Source: Caballeronia telluris (GTDB lineage: Bacteria; Pseudomonadota; Gammaproteobacteria; Burkholderiales; Burkholderiaceae). Taken from it: a stretch of DNA of 34,002 bases. How positions within the stretch are numbered: position 1 is the first letter of the stretch; each line of letters starts with the position of its first letter. The stretch lies in NCBI RefSeq assembly GCF_001544495.1, contig NZ_FCNZ02000038.1, positions 1 through 34,002 of the forward strand, written 5' to 3'. The position numbers and the translations under genes were made by a program. Below, one piece after another: positions 16,893 through 25,517 of the stretch. The notes beneath the pieces are model-generated. The model made no database searches. It was not told where the DNA came from and saw only the letters and a list, made by a program, of their open reading frames with translations.

Positions 16893-16993
16893 ACTGATCC
16901 AACCCAATTGATACTGCCGACCGGCCTGCGCACGACGTGCGCCGGATGACTCCGTTCGTCAGCTTCATCCGCATATTTAAAGGAAGAGAAATC

Positions 16994-18406
16994 ATGCTCA
17001 CGCTTACCGAACGTATCGAACACGACCTTCTCGGCGACCTCGCCGTGCCCGCCGCAGCCTACTATGGCGTCCACACGCTGCGGGCGCTCGAAAATTTCCC
17101 GATCACGGGTATCCCCATCTCGGTCTATCCGAATCTCGTCAACGCATTGGCGAGCGTGAAGGAAGCGGCCGCGCTCGCCAACTACGATCTTGGACTACTG
17201 AGCGAACCCAAGATGCAGGCGATTGTCCAGGCATGCAGGCAAGTCCGCTCGGGCACGGCGCATGATCATTTCGTCGTCGATGTCATCCAGGGCGGCGCGG
17301 GCACTTCGACCAACATGAACGCGAACGAGGTCATCGCGAACCTCGCGCTCGAACATCTCGGCCATCAGCGGGGCGAATACGGCGTTCTGCATCCGAACGA
17401 GGACGTGAATCTCGGGCAAAGCACGAACGATGTCTACCCGACCGCCCTGAAGATCGCCACTTATGCGGGCATCATGCAACTGGTCGAGGCGATGGGCGTG
17501 CTGCGCGCATCGTTCGAGCGCAAGGCGCACGAGTTCAGCCACGACCTCAAGATGGGCCGCACGCAGCTTCAGGATGCAGTGCCAATGACGCTCGGCCAGG
17601 AATTCAGCACGTTCGCGGTCATGCTCGGCGAAGACGAAGAGCGGCTCAAGGAAGCCGCGAAGCTGATCTGCGAGATCAACCTGGGCGCGACGGCGATCGG
17701 GACCGGTATCAATACGCATCCCGAGTATGCGCAGCTCGCGTGCCGGCATCTGAGCGATGTGACCGGCATTGCGCTCACGACGTCGCCGAACCTGGTCGAA
17801 GCGACGCAAGACGTCGGCTCGTTCGTGCAGCTTTCCGGTGTGTTGAAGCGTGTCGCGGTCAAGCTCTCGAAGACCTGCAACGACCTTCGACTCCTTTCGA
17901 GCGGCCCGCGGGCTGGCCTCGGGGAAATCAACCTGCCACCGGTGCAGGCCGGCTCCAGCATCATGCCGGGCAAGGTGAATCCGGTCATTCCGGAAGTCGT
18001 CAACCAGATCGCGTTCGAAGTCATCGGCAACGATGTGACGGTCAGCTTCGCAGCGGAGGCGGGCCAGCTTCAGCTCAATGCGTTCGAGCCGATCATCGCC
18101 CATAGTCTCTTCAAGAGCGTGGCCCATCTGCGGGCGGGGTTCCTCACGCTGGCCTCGAAATGCGTCGACGGCATCACGGCCAATCGGGACCGGCTGCGCG
18201 CGATCGTCGAGCAGTCGATCGGCATCGTGACCGCGCTCAATCCCTACATCGGCTACACGCACTCGACGGAAGTCGCGAAGGAAGCGCTCGCGTCGGGCCG
18301 AAGCGTCGCGGAGATCGTGGTCGAGAAGGGGCTTTTGAGCCAGTTGCAAATCGACGAGATCCTGCAGCCCGCCATGCTGACACAGCCGAGGAAGATCTCG
18401 GCGTAA
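16994..18406 (+). CDS. aspA: Aspartate ammonia-lyase (aspartase)
   Basis: The 470-residue protein belongs to the fumarase/aspartase superfamily. Conserved blocks are GGAGTSTNMNANEV (100-113), NLGQSTNDVYPTA (139-151), and the flexible catalytic loop GSSIMPGKVNP (320-330) with the catalytic serine. It deaminates L-aspartate to fumarate and ammonia in the cytoplasm. Aspartase rather than fumarase is favoured by the asparaginase gene next door and the broken aspartate racemase upstream. ATG at 16994 has AGGAAGAG seven to eight bases before it; an in-frame ATG at 16937 gives a poor extra N-terminus. The gap to the racemase remnant is 101 bases and to asparaginase 76 bases. Confidence 0.92.
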   Translation: MLTLTERIEHDLLGDLAVPAAAYYGVHTLRALENFPITGIPISVYPNLVNALASVKEAAALANYDLGLLSEPKMQAIVQACRQVRSGTAHDHFVVDVIQGGAGTSTNMNANEVIANLALEHLGHQRGEYGVLHPNEDVNLGQSTNDVYPTALKIATYAGIMQLVEAMGVLRASFERKAHEFSHDLKMGRTQLQDAVPMTLGQEFSTFAVMLGEDEERLKEAAKLICEINLGATAIGTGINTHPEYAQLACRHLSDVTGIALTTSPNLVEATQDVGSFVQLSGVLKRVAVKLSKTCNDLRLLSSGPRAGLGEINLPPVQAGSSIMPGKVNPVIPEVVNQIAFEVIGNDVTVSFAAEAGQLQLNAFEPIIAHSLFKSVAHLRAGFLTLASKCVDGITANRDRLRAIVEQSIGIVTALNPYIGYTHSTEVAKEALASGRSVAEIVVEKGLLSQLQIDEILQPAMLTQPRKISA

Positions 18407-18482
18407 AGAAGGCCGGCCGGGGCGCCTTGCCGATTCGCGACGTCCCGTCTTTGCGCTGTCCAACCAACCGAGGAGAATGGAA

Positions 18483-19616
18483 ATGAATATCAAGACCGTC
18501 GTACAAGATGCAATGCTTATCGCAGGGCTTGTCGTAAGTGCCAGCGCCTTGAATGGAACGAGCGCATGGGCCGCCGATGCGGCACAGAACGGGACGATGA
18601 TCGCCGCCAAGACGACGTCGGCAGCCGCTACGCCGCGCATTCTCGTGCTGGCAACGGGTGGGACGATCTCCGGGACGGCTGATCCACGCTCCGCGATCGG
18701 CTACAACTCGGGCAACGTGCTGGGCCAAGATCTCGTCCGGGGCGTTCCGGGCATCGAGAAGCTCGCGAATATCAGCGCCGAGCAGATATCGAATGTGGGC
18801 TCGCAGGACATGAGCGACAAGATCTGGTTTCAACTGGCGCATCGAATCCGTGAGGCGTTCGATCGAAACGAGGCGGACGGAGTTGTGATTACGCACGGTA
18901 CCGATACGGTGGAGGAAACCGCGTTCTTCCTGCACAATGTGCTGCGCTCAGACAAGCCGGTGGTGCTGGTCGGCTCTATGCGTCCCGGCGGTGCGACGAG
19001 CGCCGATGGTCCCGGCAATCTCTATGAAGCCGTAGAAGTGGCGGCGAGCCCGAAATCACAGGGCCGGGGCGTGCTGGTGGTGATGAACGACCAGATTCAC
19101 GGGCCGCGCTGGATCACGAAGACCAATACGACAGCGGTGCAGGCTTTCGCTTCGCCGAATGCGGGCGCGATCGGCTATGTGGATCCGGCAAGCGTGCGAT
19201 TCGTCACGCCGCCGCCTCAATCGGCGCGCAACGTGCTGGGCTTGCCGACGAGCGACCAATTGCCGCGTGTCGAGATCGTCTATGCGCATAGCAACATGGA
19301 TGGGCGGCAGATCGACCACGCGATCAGCGATGGAGCGAAAGGTATCGTGCTGGCGGGCGAGGGCGATGGCGACGCGTCTAAGGAAGCGCTCGCGGCACTC
19401 GATCGGGCCGCCAAAAACGGGATAATCGTGGTCCGCTCGACGCGTGTGATGTCCGGATTCGTGAACCGCAACGTGGAGGTCGATGACGACAGGCGGGGCT
19501 TCGTTGTCTCGCTTGACATGAATCCGCAAAAGGCCCGGCTGTTCACCCAATTGCTTATTGCGAACGGTGTTACGGACTTGGGAAAGATACAGCAGGCGTT
19601 TAGCGACACTTGGTGA
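18483..19616 (+). CDS. ansB: Type II L-asparaginase, periplasmic
   Basis: The 377-residue protein begins with a signal peptide ending near SAWA-AD (residue 30), then ILVLATGGTISGTADPRS with catalytic Thr61 and VVITHGTDTVEETAFFL with Thr140-Asp141, the two halves of the asparaginase active site; VLVGSMRPGGATSADGPGN follows. It hydrolyses asparagine to aspartate and ammonia outside the inner membrane. Aspartate would then enter by the symporter and be used by aspartase. An ATG at 18477 has only one base to AGGAG, whereas ATG 18483 has a seven-base spacing, so the latter is chosen. A linker of about 20 residues between signal and core (AAQNGTMIAAKTTSAAA) is slightly long. Confidence 0.93.
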   Translation: MNIKTVVQDAMLIAGLVVSASALNGTSAWAADAAQNGTMIAAKTTSAAATPRILVLATGGTISGTADPRSAIGYNSGNVLGQDLVRGVPGIEKLANISAEQISNVGSQDMSDKIWFQLAHRIREAFDRNEADGVVITHGTDTVEETAFFLHNVLRSDKPVVLVGSMRPGGATSADGPGNLYEAVEVAASPKSQGRGVLVVMNDQIHGPRWITKTNTTAVQAFASPNAGAIGYVDPASVRFVTPPPQSARNVLGLPTSDQLPRVEIVYAHSNMDGRQIDHAISDGAKGIVLAGEGDGDASKEALAALDRAAKNGIIVVRSTRVMSGFVNRNVEVDDDRRGFVVSLDMNPQKARLFTQLLIANGVTDLGKIQQAFSDTW

Positions 19617-19656
19617 TCGGCGCTTTTTGACTTGCTGGCCATCGTCACCTCATCCG

Positions 19657-19685
19657 CGACGGGCTCGGTTTTCGAGAGCCCGTCG
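19657..19685 (+). terminator. Hairpin after asparaginase gene, possible terminator
   Basis: A perfect 10-bp stem (CGACGGGCTC and GAGCCCGTCG) encloses a 9-base loop 40 bases after the asparaginase stop. No T-tract follows, so termination would need Rho or be weak; the hairpin may instead protect the transcript end. Confidence 0.5.
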
Positions 19686-19953
19686 CCGGATTCGTTCGAA
19701 CCGGCACCCGGGAATTTCGGCATTTAACGATGGAGCGTGGTGGCCGCAGGTATGGAAATACCCGACTGCCAAGCTGCAAGTTTCACACTGCGGGCTCGAG
19801 TCCTCATGGCCGCTGCTCGGCGAACGTCGGCGGTGATTGCCCGCCCTTACTCTGCAACCGGCGCGGCAGCAGTTGGTGGCGCTCGATGCCGGGCGTCGCT
19901 CTGCCGGGCGTCGCTCTGCGGGGCCGCCGCCTTGCGCGGAGTCAATGCGTCCG
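19686..19953. other. Gap without recognisable gene; short tandem repeat
   Basis: No supported gene is seen. A 15-bp unit GCCGGGCGTCGCTCT occurs twice in a row at 19888-19917. It has no evident role. Confidence 0.4.
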
Positions 19954-20456
19954 CTAATGGGTTGCTTGCCTTAGCCATTCGCCAGGTTCCTTAATTTCTT
20001 GTTTTCGAGAAAACATGATTTCACGCAGGCCCACAAGGGCCGCTATCCCGGCCGCTGCGGGTGTCTTGGCCCTTAGCTCAGGCGGGGTGCAACCTTCGGT
20101 CATCGCCACGGCATACGGTACTCGGTCCGCAATGAAGTCTGCGCTAGCTGCCCGTTCTGGGAGAGAACGGCCACGGTTTGCGCCGTAATGCTGGCCTGCG
20201 CCTTTGTCGGGTGAAAACAAACAGGAGCGGCTTACCTGCGTCCTTAACCCGCTCCAGGGTCTCGAAGACCGCCCATAGATCGGGGGAAGGGCGAACACGG
20301 ATTAGAACGAGGTCCGTCAGGCGGAGGAGGGCCATATTTTGGTCGGAGAGGGCTGGGGCGGTATCCACGAAGCAATACGCCGCGCCCTGTATCCCGAGCG
20401 CGTCCAGTCCGGCCTTACCGCTGCCTCCGTTCTGGCTGGCCAATTATCGTTTTCAT
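19954..20456 (-). pseudogene. ParA-family partition ATPase, degraded
   Basis: The minus strand starts with ATG at 20456 (MKTII) and then needs a frameshift to LASQNGGSGK, the ParA Walker A region. The Thr that should follow GK is missing and the sequence jumps to GLDALGIQGAAYCFVDTAPA (Walker A' / B area), implying an internal deletion. LTDLVLIRVRPSPDLWAVFE continues, a second shift follows near 20210, and the match resumes with FIADRVPYAVAMTEGCTPPE and LREIMFSRKQEIKEP. ParA proteins partition plasmids or chromosomes. No parB or parS-like array is seen beside it. It is plainly inactive. Confidence 0.8.
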
Positions 20457-20579
20457 GACATCAACGTTTGCTAACTTATTGACTTGAAAGATAACGGAGG
20501 CAGAGATGCTGTCAGCCTCTCAGATCCATGTTTATCTCCTTCCATGAACTTCACAAGGCCCGAAACAGCGCGGTTTACC

Positions 20580-21590
20580 TTATTGGGAGGCTGCGTCGCA
20601 ACCGCAGGAATTGCGTATTTTGAAGGTGGGAGGCAGCCGAATTGTCACCGGTTTTCCCGTTGTGCAATCCATTCGACTATTGAGCAAGGCCGCCGCCGTG
20701 GATCCTATCGCTTGGCACGGCTGAACCATGGCAGTCAGGCGCGGCTCGAACGCGTCGGCCCAATCGAAATCGTCGAAGCCCGCTACGGCGACATCCGCCG
20801 ACACGTGCATGCCACATCGGCGTGCCGCGAGCATGATGCCGATTGTCGTGAGGTTATTGCCGCCGATCAACGCGGTCACGGGCTTGGCCGATGTGAGCAG
20901 ATGCGCGGCGGCATCGGTGGCCGTGGCAAGGTCGGTGTGGCCGATGGAAATGCGTTCTTCATGGACCGCAAGCCCGCGGCTGCGCAATCCGTCGCGAAAG
21001 CCCTCCGCCCGCTCCAGGGCGGTCGTGAAGTTGGCTTGACCCGCGAGGAAGCCGATCCGCTCGTGTCCATGATCGATCAGGTGGGTCACCATCGTCGCGA
21101 GAGACCGCCGGTTCTCGACTCCGACGCCGTCGAGGTCGACATCAGGGAGACGGTCGACCATGACCGACGGGATACGTTGTTCGCACAGGTAAGTCAAGGC
21201 GCTGTTGTTGCAACCGCAAGATGGCGCGATGATGATCCCGTCGACCCGCCGCTTGTGAAGCGCAGCCACGATCTCGAGTTCCCGTTTGGGGTCGTCCTGC
21301 GTGTTCGCGAGCAGCACCATCATTCCGAGCTTTGCGCATTCCTCCTCGATGGCGTTGATGACGTCGCAAAAGTACCGGTTTCTCGTGGACGAAATGGCAA
21401 GGCCGATCGTACTAGTGGTTGATCGTGCCAAGGCTCGCGCCACCGTGTTGGGCGTATAACCGAGCGCGCGAACGGCGTCGTGGACCGCTCGGGTCGTGTC
21501 GACGCTGACGAACCGTGTGCGGTTGAGGACGTGGGAAACGGTTGAGGTCGCGACCCCGGCGAGCCGCGCGACATCAGCGATAGTTGCCAC
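20580..21590 (-). CDS. LacI-family transcriptional repressor of the sugar importers
   Basis: The 336-residue protein has the LacI helix-turn-helix at its N-terminus (MATIADVARLAGVATSTVSH, VLNRTRFVSVDTTRAV) and the hinge helix ARALARSTTSTIGLA, followed by a ribose-binding-protein-like effector domain (VDGIIIAPSCG, RIGFLAGQANFTTALERAEG, AVAGFDDFDWAD). Such repressors release DNA when a sugar or sugar phosphate binds. It is divergent from six ABC genes with a 258-bp gap holding a 28-bp palindrome. Control of the importers is inferred. GGGGAC lies five bases before the ATG. The C-terminus SCGCDAASQ has an unusual CGC pair. Confidence 0.92.
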   Translation of the reverse strand: MATIADVARLAGVATSTVSHVLNRTRFVSVDTTRAVHDAVRALGYTPNTVARALARSTTSTIGLAISSTRNRYFCDVINAIEEECAKLGMMVLLANTQDDPKRELEIVAALHKRRVDGIIIAPSCGCNNSALTYLCEQRIPSVMVDRLPDVDLDGVGVENRRSLATMVTHLIDHGHERIGFLAGQANFTTALERAEGFRDGLRSRGLAVHEERISIGHTDLATATDAAAHLLTSAKPVTALIGGNNLTTIGIMLAARRCGMHVSADVAVAGFDDFDWADAFEPRLTAMVQPCQAIGSTAAALLNSRMDCTTGKPVTIRLPPTFKIRNSCGCDAASQ

Positions 21591-21722
21591 TGCGTCCCCG
21601 ACACAGTCTGGAGTACGCGGAATTGGAGGACATTCGTAATCCTTTGGTAATCAATTTTGAATGACTGCATGGGTGCGCGTTTCCAGCCTCGTTGCATTCA
21701 GCATATGAGGGTAAACGACCCA

Positions 21723-21750
21723 AGGCAAGCGCTTGCGCAAGCGCTTGCCT
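21723..21750. promoter_or_regulatory. Tandem LacI-type operators forming a 28-bp perfect palindrome
   Basis: The 12-bp LacI-type site GCAAGCGCTTGC (core AAGCGCTT with central CG) occurs twice back to back at 21725-21736 and 21737-21748; with one flanking AG/CT on each side the whole 28 bp is self-complementary. It lies between lacI and the importer genes. A possible importer -35 (TTGCCT, 21746-21751) overlaps its right edge with TACAGA at 21770-21775 as a weak -10. Confidence 0.85.
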
Positions 21751-21810
21751 GTGCCTAAGCTTCACTCGCTACAGATAAGAAGACGAATCCCCTTTGACAC
21801 GGGAGACGAC

Positions 21811-21852
21811 ATGGAAGCGCATATCCGGCGGGCTAGGTCCGTTGCGCTATGA
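21811..21852 (+). CDS. 13-codon leader ORF overlapping the first ATPase start
   Basis: ATG at 21811 has a strong ribosome site (GGGAG) six bases before it and encodes MEAHIRRARSVAL, then TGA at 21850-21852. The ATPase ATG (21849) overlaps this stop as ATGA, while the ATPase itself has only a weak ribosome site. This arrangement suggests that ribosomes load at the leader and re-initiate on the ATPase. It could equally be a chance short ORF; the peptide has no known family. Confidence 0.5.
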   Translation: MEAHIRRARSVAL

Positions 21853-23369
21853 CTGCGCCGATGCTCGAATTGCGCGGCATCCAGAAGCGCTTTGGTGGGG
21901 TCCATGCGCTCAGAGGCATCGATTTCGATCTCGCGGCGGGCGAGGTGCATGTCCTGCTTGGCGAAAACGGTGCGGGCAAATCGACGCTGATGGGGGTGCT
22001 GTCGGGCGCCGTCCTGCCCGACGCAGGGACCATCACGCTCGATGGTCGTCCCGTGAGTTTCGCGAGCCCTCGAGAGGCCCACGCCGCGGGCATCGTGATG
22101 ATCCCGCAGGAACTCGACCTCGTGCCGGGCCTCGATATCGCGGGCAATCTGTTCCTCGGCAACGAGATCACCAGCAAAGGCGTGCTCGCGGCCGCCGACA
22201 TGCGGCGCCATGCGCAGGACCTGCTGGCGCGCGCGGGAGTCTCGCTCGATGCGAGTCTGTCGGTCGCGAGTCTTCGCATGGGCGAGCGTCAGCTCGTCGC
22301 GATCGCCAAGGCGTTGTCGGCCAGGGCGCGCATCCTGATCATGGATGAGCCCACCGCGGCGCTCTCGGCCGCCGAGGCGGATCATCTCTTCACGGTCGTG
22401 AAGGAGCTTTCCGGGCGCGGTGTGGGGATCGTCTACATCTCGCACCGGCTCGAAGAAGTCACGCGCATCGCGCACCGGGTGACCGTGATGCGCGACGGCG
22501 CGGTCGTCGGGACCACGGCCCCCGACGCGCCGCAGGCCACGCTCGTCCAGTTGCTCGTCGGGCGTCCGTTTTCCGACCTCTTTCCGCCGCGCGCCGAGAA
22601 CATCGGCGCGCCGATCCTGCGGCTTGAACACGCCGCATTCGATCCCGACATCGCGCGCGTCGGCTGGCAGGCCCCGCGCGACGTCACGCTGACGGTGCAC
22701 GAAGGCGAGATCGTCGGCCTCGCCGGCCTGATGGGCGTTGGGCGCACGGAACTGCTCTCGACCCTGTACGGCTTCGGCACGAGCGGACGCTGGCGCGGCC
22801 TCGTCGAAGTGCGCGGCAAGCCGACGGTCCTGGGCGACATTGCGGCGGCGCGGCGCGCGGGAATCGCCTACGTTACCGACGACCGGCGCGGCACCGGTCT
22901 CATCCTCAATCACACGGTCGGGCAGAACGTCCTCATGTCGACGCTCAAGCGCGTCACGCCATTCGGTCTCGTGTCGCGCGCACTCGAGAAGCGGCACGTG
23001 ACGCGCGCACTGAACGACTACGACGTGCGCCCGCGGCTCCCCGGCGCCAAGGTCGTGAACCTGTCGGGCGGCAACCAGCAGAAGGTCGTCTTTGCGAAGG
23101 AACTCATGAACGACCCCGGCCTGCTTCTGCTCGACGAACCGACGCGCGGCGTGGACGTCGGTGCCAAGGCTGAGATTTACCGGCGTCTGCGCGGCCTCGC
23201 GAAAGACGGCCTGGGTGTGCTCGTCGCGTCCTCTGAACTGCCCGAGCTCATCGGACTGTGCGACCGGATCGTCGTGATGCACGCCGGATGCACGATCCAC
23301 GAATTCGGCCCGAATCCAGGCGAGGAAGCCGTGCGGCGCATCAGCGAAGGCGAGGGGATCGCCGCATGA
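21849..23369 (+). CDS. Sugar ABC transporter ATP-binding protein 1 (RbsA/MglA type)
   Basis: The 506-residue protein has two fused ABC domains. The first has Walker A GENGAGKSTLMG, a degenerate signature (LRMGERQLVAIAKAL) and Walker B ILIMDEPTAALS. The second has a changed Walker A (LAGLMGVGRTELL), a full signature LSGGNQQKVV and Walker B LLLLDEPTRGVDVG. This asymmetry is normal for the CUT2 (ribose-type) family. It powers sugar import at the inner membrane with the permease whose ATG (23366) overlaps its stop. The start at 21849 gives MTAPMLELRGIQKRFGG, where similarity begins. The sugar cannot be read from the sequence. Confidence 0.93.
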   Translation: MTAPMLELRGIQKRFGGVHALRGIDFDLAAGEVHVLLGENGAGKSTLMGVLSGAVLPDAGTITLDGRPVSFASPREAHAAGIVMIPQELDLVPGLDIAGNLFLGNEITSKGVLAAADMRRHAQDLLARAGVSLDASLSVASLRMGERQLVAIAKALSARARILIMDEPTAALSAAEADHLFTVVKELSGRGVGIVYISHRLEEVTRIAHRVTVMRDGAVVGTTAPDAPQATLVQLLVGRPFSDLFPPRAENIGAPILRLEHAAFDPDIARVGWQAPRDVTLTVHEGEIVGLAGLMGVGRTELLSTLYGFGTSGRWRGLVEVRGKPTVLGDIAAARRAGIAYVTDDRRGTGLILNHTVGQNVLMSTLKRVTPFGLVSRALEKRHVTRALNDYDVRPRLPGAKVVNLSGGNQQKVVFAKELMNDPGLLLLDEPTRGVDVGAKAEIYRRLRGLAKDGLGVLVASSELPELIGLCDRIVVMHAGCTIHEFGPNPGEEAVRRISEGEGIAA

Positions 23370-24400
23370 GCACGACGCCGACTTCCGCCGCCAAGGCCGT
23401 CGAAAGTCCGCGCAGCCTGCTCGCCTGGCTGGTGCGTTTCCAGAGCCTGCTTGGGCTCATTCTGGTCGTCGTGGCAGGCATCGTCTTTTCGCCGCGCCGG
23501 CATGGACACATCCTTTTTCTCGGCGCCGACAACGTCGCCAACATCATCCGCTCGATCTCCGAAACCGGCATCCTCGCACTCGGCATGACCTTCGTCATCA
23601 TCGCGGCCGGTATCGATCTGTCGGTCGGCGCTGTGCTGGGTCTTTGCTCGGTGCTGACCGCGACGCTGCTGGTCAACGAAGGATGGGGACTGTGGAGCAC
23701 CTTGTCCCTCGTCATCGCGACCGGCGTGATCTTCGGCGCGGTCCAGGGACTGATCTCGGCCCGCCTGCGCATCCAGGCCTTCATCGTCACGCTGGCCGGG
23801 CTTCAGGCGGCGCGAGGCTTGTCGCTGATTGCGTCGAACAATGCGTTCATCAACATCAACTACGGCACCGGGCCCGGCAGCGCGCCACCGGCGTTCGGCG
23901 TGCTCGGCGAGCGGATCGGCGGCGTTTTTCCCGTCGCGACGCTCGTCTTCGTCGTGCTCGCGGTCGCTGCCGCATTCCTCCTCAACAACACGCGCTACGG
24001 ACGCTACGTGGTCGCCGTCGGCGGCAACGAGAAGGCGGCGCGGCTGTCCGGCATTCCGGTCAATTCGATCAAGATCTCGGTCTACGCACTGACGGGTTTC
24101 GCGTCCGCGATCGCGGGCATTGTCCACGCCGGACAGTTTTCGTTCGGCAGCCCCAACGACGGCACCGGCTACGAACTAAATGCGATCGCCGCGGTCGTGA
24201 TTGGCGGCACGGACCTGTTCGGAGGCGCCGGCTCGATGGTGGGCACCATAGCGGGCGCGGTCATGCTCGGCGCGCTCGCCAACATCCTGCAACTCAACGA
24301 CGTCAGTGCCGCGATGCAACTGCTCGCGACCGGCGCGATCATAGTGATCGCCGCGGCGTTGCAGACCTATGTCGTGGGACGCGGCGGCGCGAAGCGGTGA
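23366..24400 (+). CDS. Sugar ABC transporter permease 1 (RbsC type)
   Basis: The 344-residue, highly hydrophobic protein has about eight to ten membrane segments and CUT2 permease motifs: SETGILALGMTFVIIAAGID then LSVGAVLGL, and near the C-terminus a conserved block with NAIAAVVIGGTDLFGGAGS. ATG at 23366 overlaps the ATPase stop (ATGA), so translation is coupled; longer in-frame starts lie inside the ATPase gene. The N-terminus has a Ser/Thr/Ala-rich cytoplasmic tail of about 20 residues. It forms the membrane channel for the first importer. Confidence 0.93.
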   Translation: MSTTPTSAAKAVESPRSLLAWLVRFQSLLGLILVVVAGIVFSPRRHGHILFLGADNVANIIRSISETGILALGMTFVIIAAGIDLSVGAVLGLCSVLTATLLVNEGWGLWSTLSLVIATGVIFGAVQGLISARLRIQAFIVTLAGLQAARGLSLIASNNAFININYGTGPGSAPPAFGVLGERIGGVFPVATLVFVVLAVAAAFLLNNTRYGRYVVAVGGNEKAARLSGIPVNSIKISVYALTGFASAIAGIVHAGQFSFGSPNDGTGYELNAIAAVVIGGTDLFGGAGSMVGTIAGAVMLGALANILQLNDVSAAMQLLATGAIIVIAAALQTYVVGRGGAKR

Positions 24401-24457
24401 ACGTTGCTCGTGGCTTGGGGTGCACAGCGCATGCAAAGAACAAAAGGAGACGGGCAC

Positions 24458-25435
24458 ATGAAAAACTTTCTGCAAACGACCTTGCTGGTTGCCGGCGCCG
24501 CTCTCGCGTCCGGCACGTGGGCGGCGGGCGGCAAGCCGCTCGCGAAGGAGTGCGGGCCGAACAACGACTACGTAATCGGTTTCAGCCAGGCGAACTTCAA
24601 GGAACCGTACCGCGAGCACGTCAACCACGAGCTTGAACGCCTCGTGAAGAAGTACCCGAAATTCAAGCTCGTCATCGCCGACGGACAGGCGAGCGTGAAC
24701 ACCCAGGTCTCGCAAGTCGAGAACTTCATGACGCAGCGCGTCGACCTGCTGATGATCTCGCCGTTCGAGGCGGCGCCTCTCACCCCGGCCGTGTCGGCCG
24801 TCTACAAGGCGGGCGTCCCGGTGATCGAGCTCGATCGGAAGACGACCGGCGAGAACTACACGGCCTTCGTCGGCGGAGACAACCGGGCAATCGCGAAGGA
24901 AGCGGGCGAATGGGCCGCGAAGACCCTGCTTCCCGAAGGCGGCGAGGCGGCCGTGCTCGAAGGGCTGCCGAGTTCATCGCCTGCGATCGAACGGCTCGAG
25001 GGATTCAAGGCGGGCATCGCCAGCAATCCCAAGATCAAGCTCGTCGCGGTCCAGCCGGTCAACTGGATGGAAGACCAGGCCGTCACGGTGTTCTCCGCGA
25101 TGCTGCAGGCGCACCCCGACATCAAGCTCGTCTACACCAGCAACGATCTCGCCGCGGCGGGCGCGTACATCGCCGCCAAGCAGGCGGGCAAGGTCGGGCA
25201 GGTGAAGATCATCGGCACGGACGGCCTGCCGGGACCGTCCGGCGGTATCCGCGCGGTGGCGGACGGCCAGTGGGCCGCTACCTTCACCTATCCGACGGGC
25301 GCCGCGCAGGCGCTCGAACTCGCGAAGAAGATCCTGATCGACTGCGCCACGGAGGTTCCGCGCAGTGTCATCGTGCCCACGCAGCGCATCGATCAGGCCA
25401 ACGCGAAGGCGTTCTACGGCAAGGAAAAGTTCTAG
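24458..25435 (+). CDS. Sugar ABC substrate-binding protein 1
   Basis: The 325-residue protein starts with a signal peptide (MKNFLQTTLLVAGAALASG, cleavage near TWAA-GG) and is a type I periplasmic binding protein of the ribose/galactofuranose group: NNDYVIGFSQANFKEPYREH, FMTQRVDLLMISPFEAAPLT, VPVIELDRKTTGENYTAFVG and VVEL-like AVLEGLPSSSPAIERLEGFK. YtfQ-like proteins show similar blocks, but the ligand is not determined. AAAGGAGA lies seven bases before the ATG at 24458; a further-upstream in-frame start would precede the signal peptide. It delivers the sugar to permease 1. Confidence 0.92.
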   Translation: MKNFLQTTLLVAGAALASGTWAAGGKPLAKECGPNNDYVIGFSQANFKEPYREHVNHELERLVKKYPKFKLVIADGQASVNTQVSQVENFMTQRVDLLMISPFEAAPLTPAVSAVYKAGVPVIELDRKTTGENYTAFVGGDNRAIAKEAGEWAAKTLLPEGGEAAVLEGLPSSSPAIERLEGFKAGIASNPKIKLVAVQPVNWMEDQAVTVFSAMLQAHPDIKLVYTSNDLAAAGAYIAAKQAGKVGQVKIIGTDGLPGPSGGIRAVADGQWAATFTYPTGAAQALELAKKILIDCATEVPRSVIVPTQRIDQANAKAFYGKEKF

Positions 25436-25517
25436 CACAGCAGGACCGCACGCAGCGCGTGGCCTGGGGCCGTCCGCTTCCGGCAACGCCCGGCAATACC
25501 AGCACACGAGGCTACAA

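Noticed and set aside
19888..19917. Two 15-bp tandem repeats, considered as iteron or CRISPR-like
   Set aside because: Only two copies without spacers and no associated replication or cas genes.
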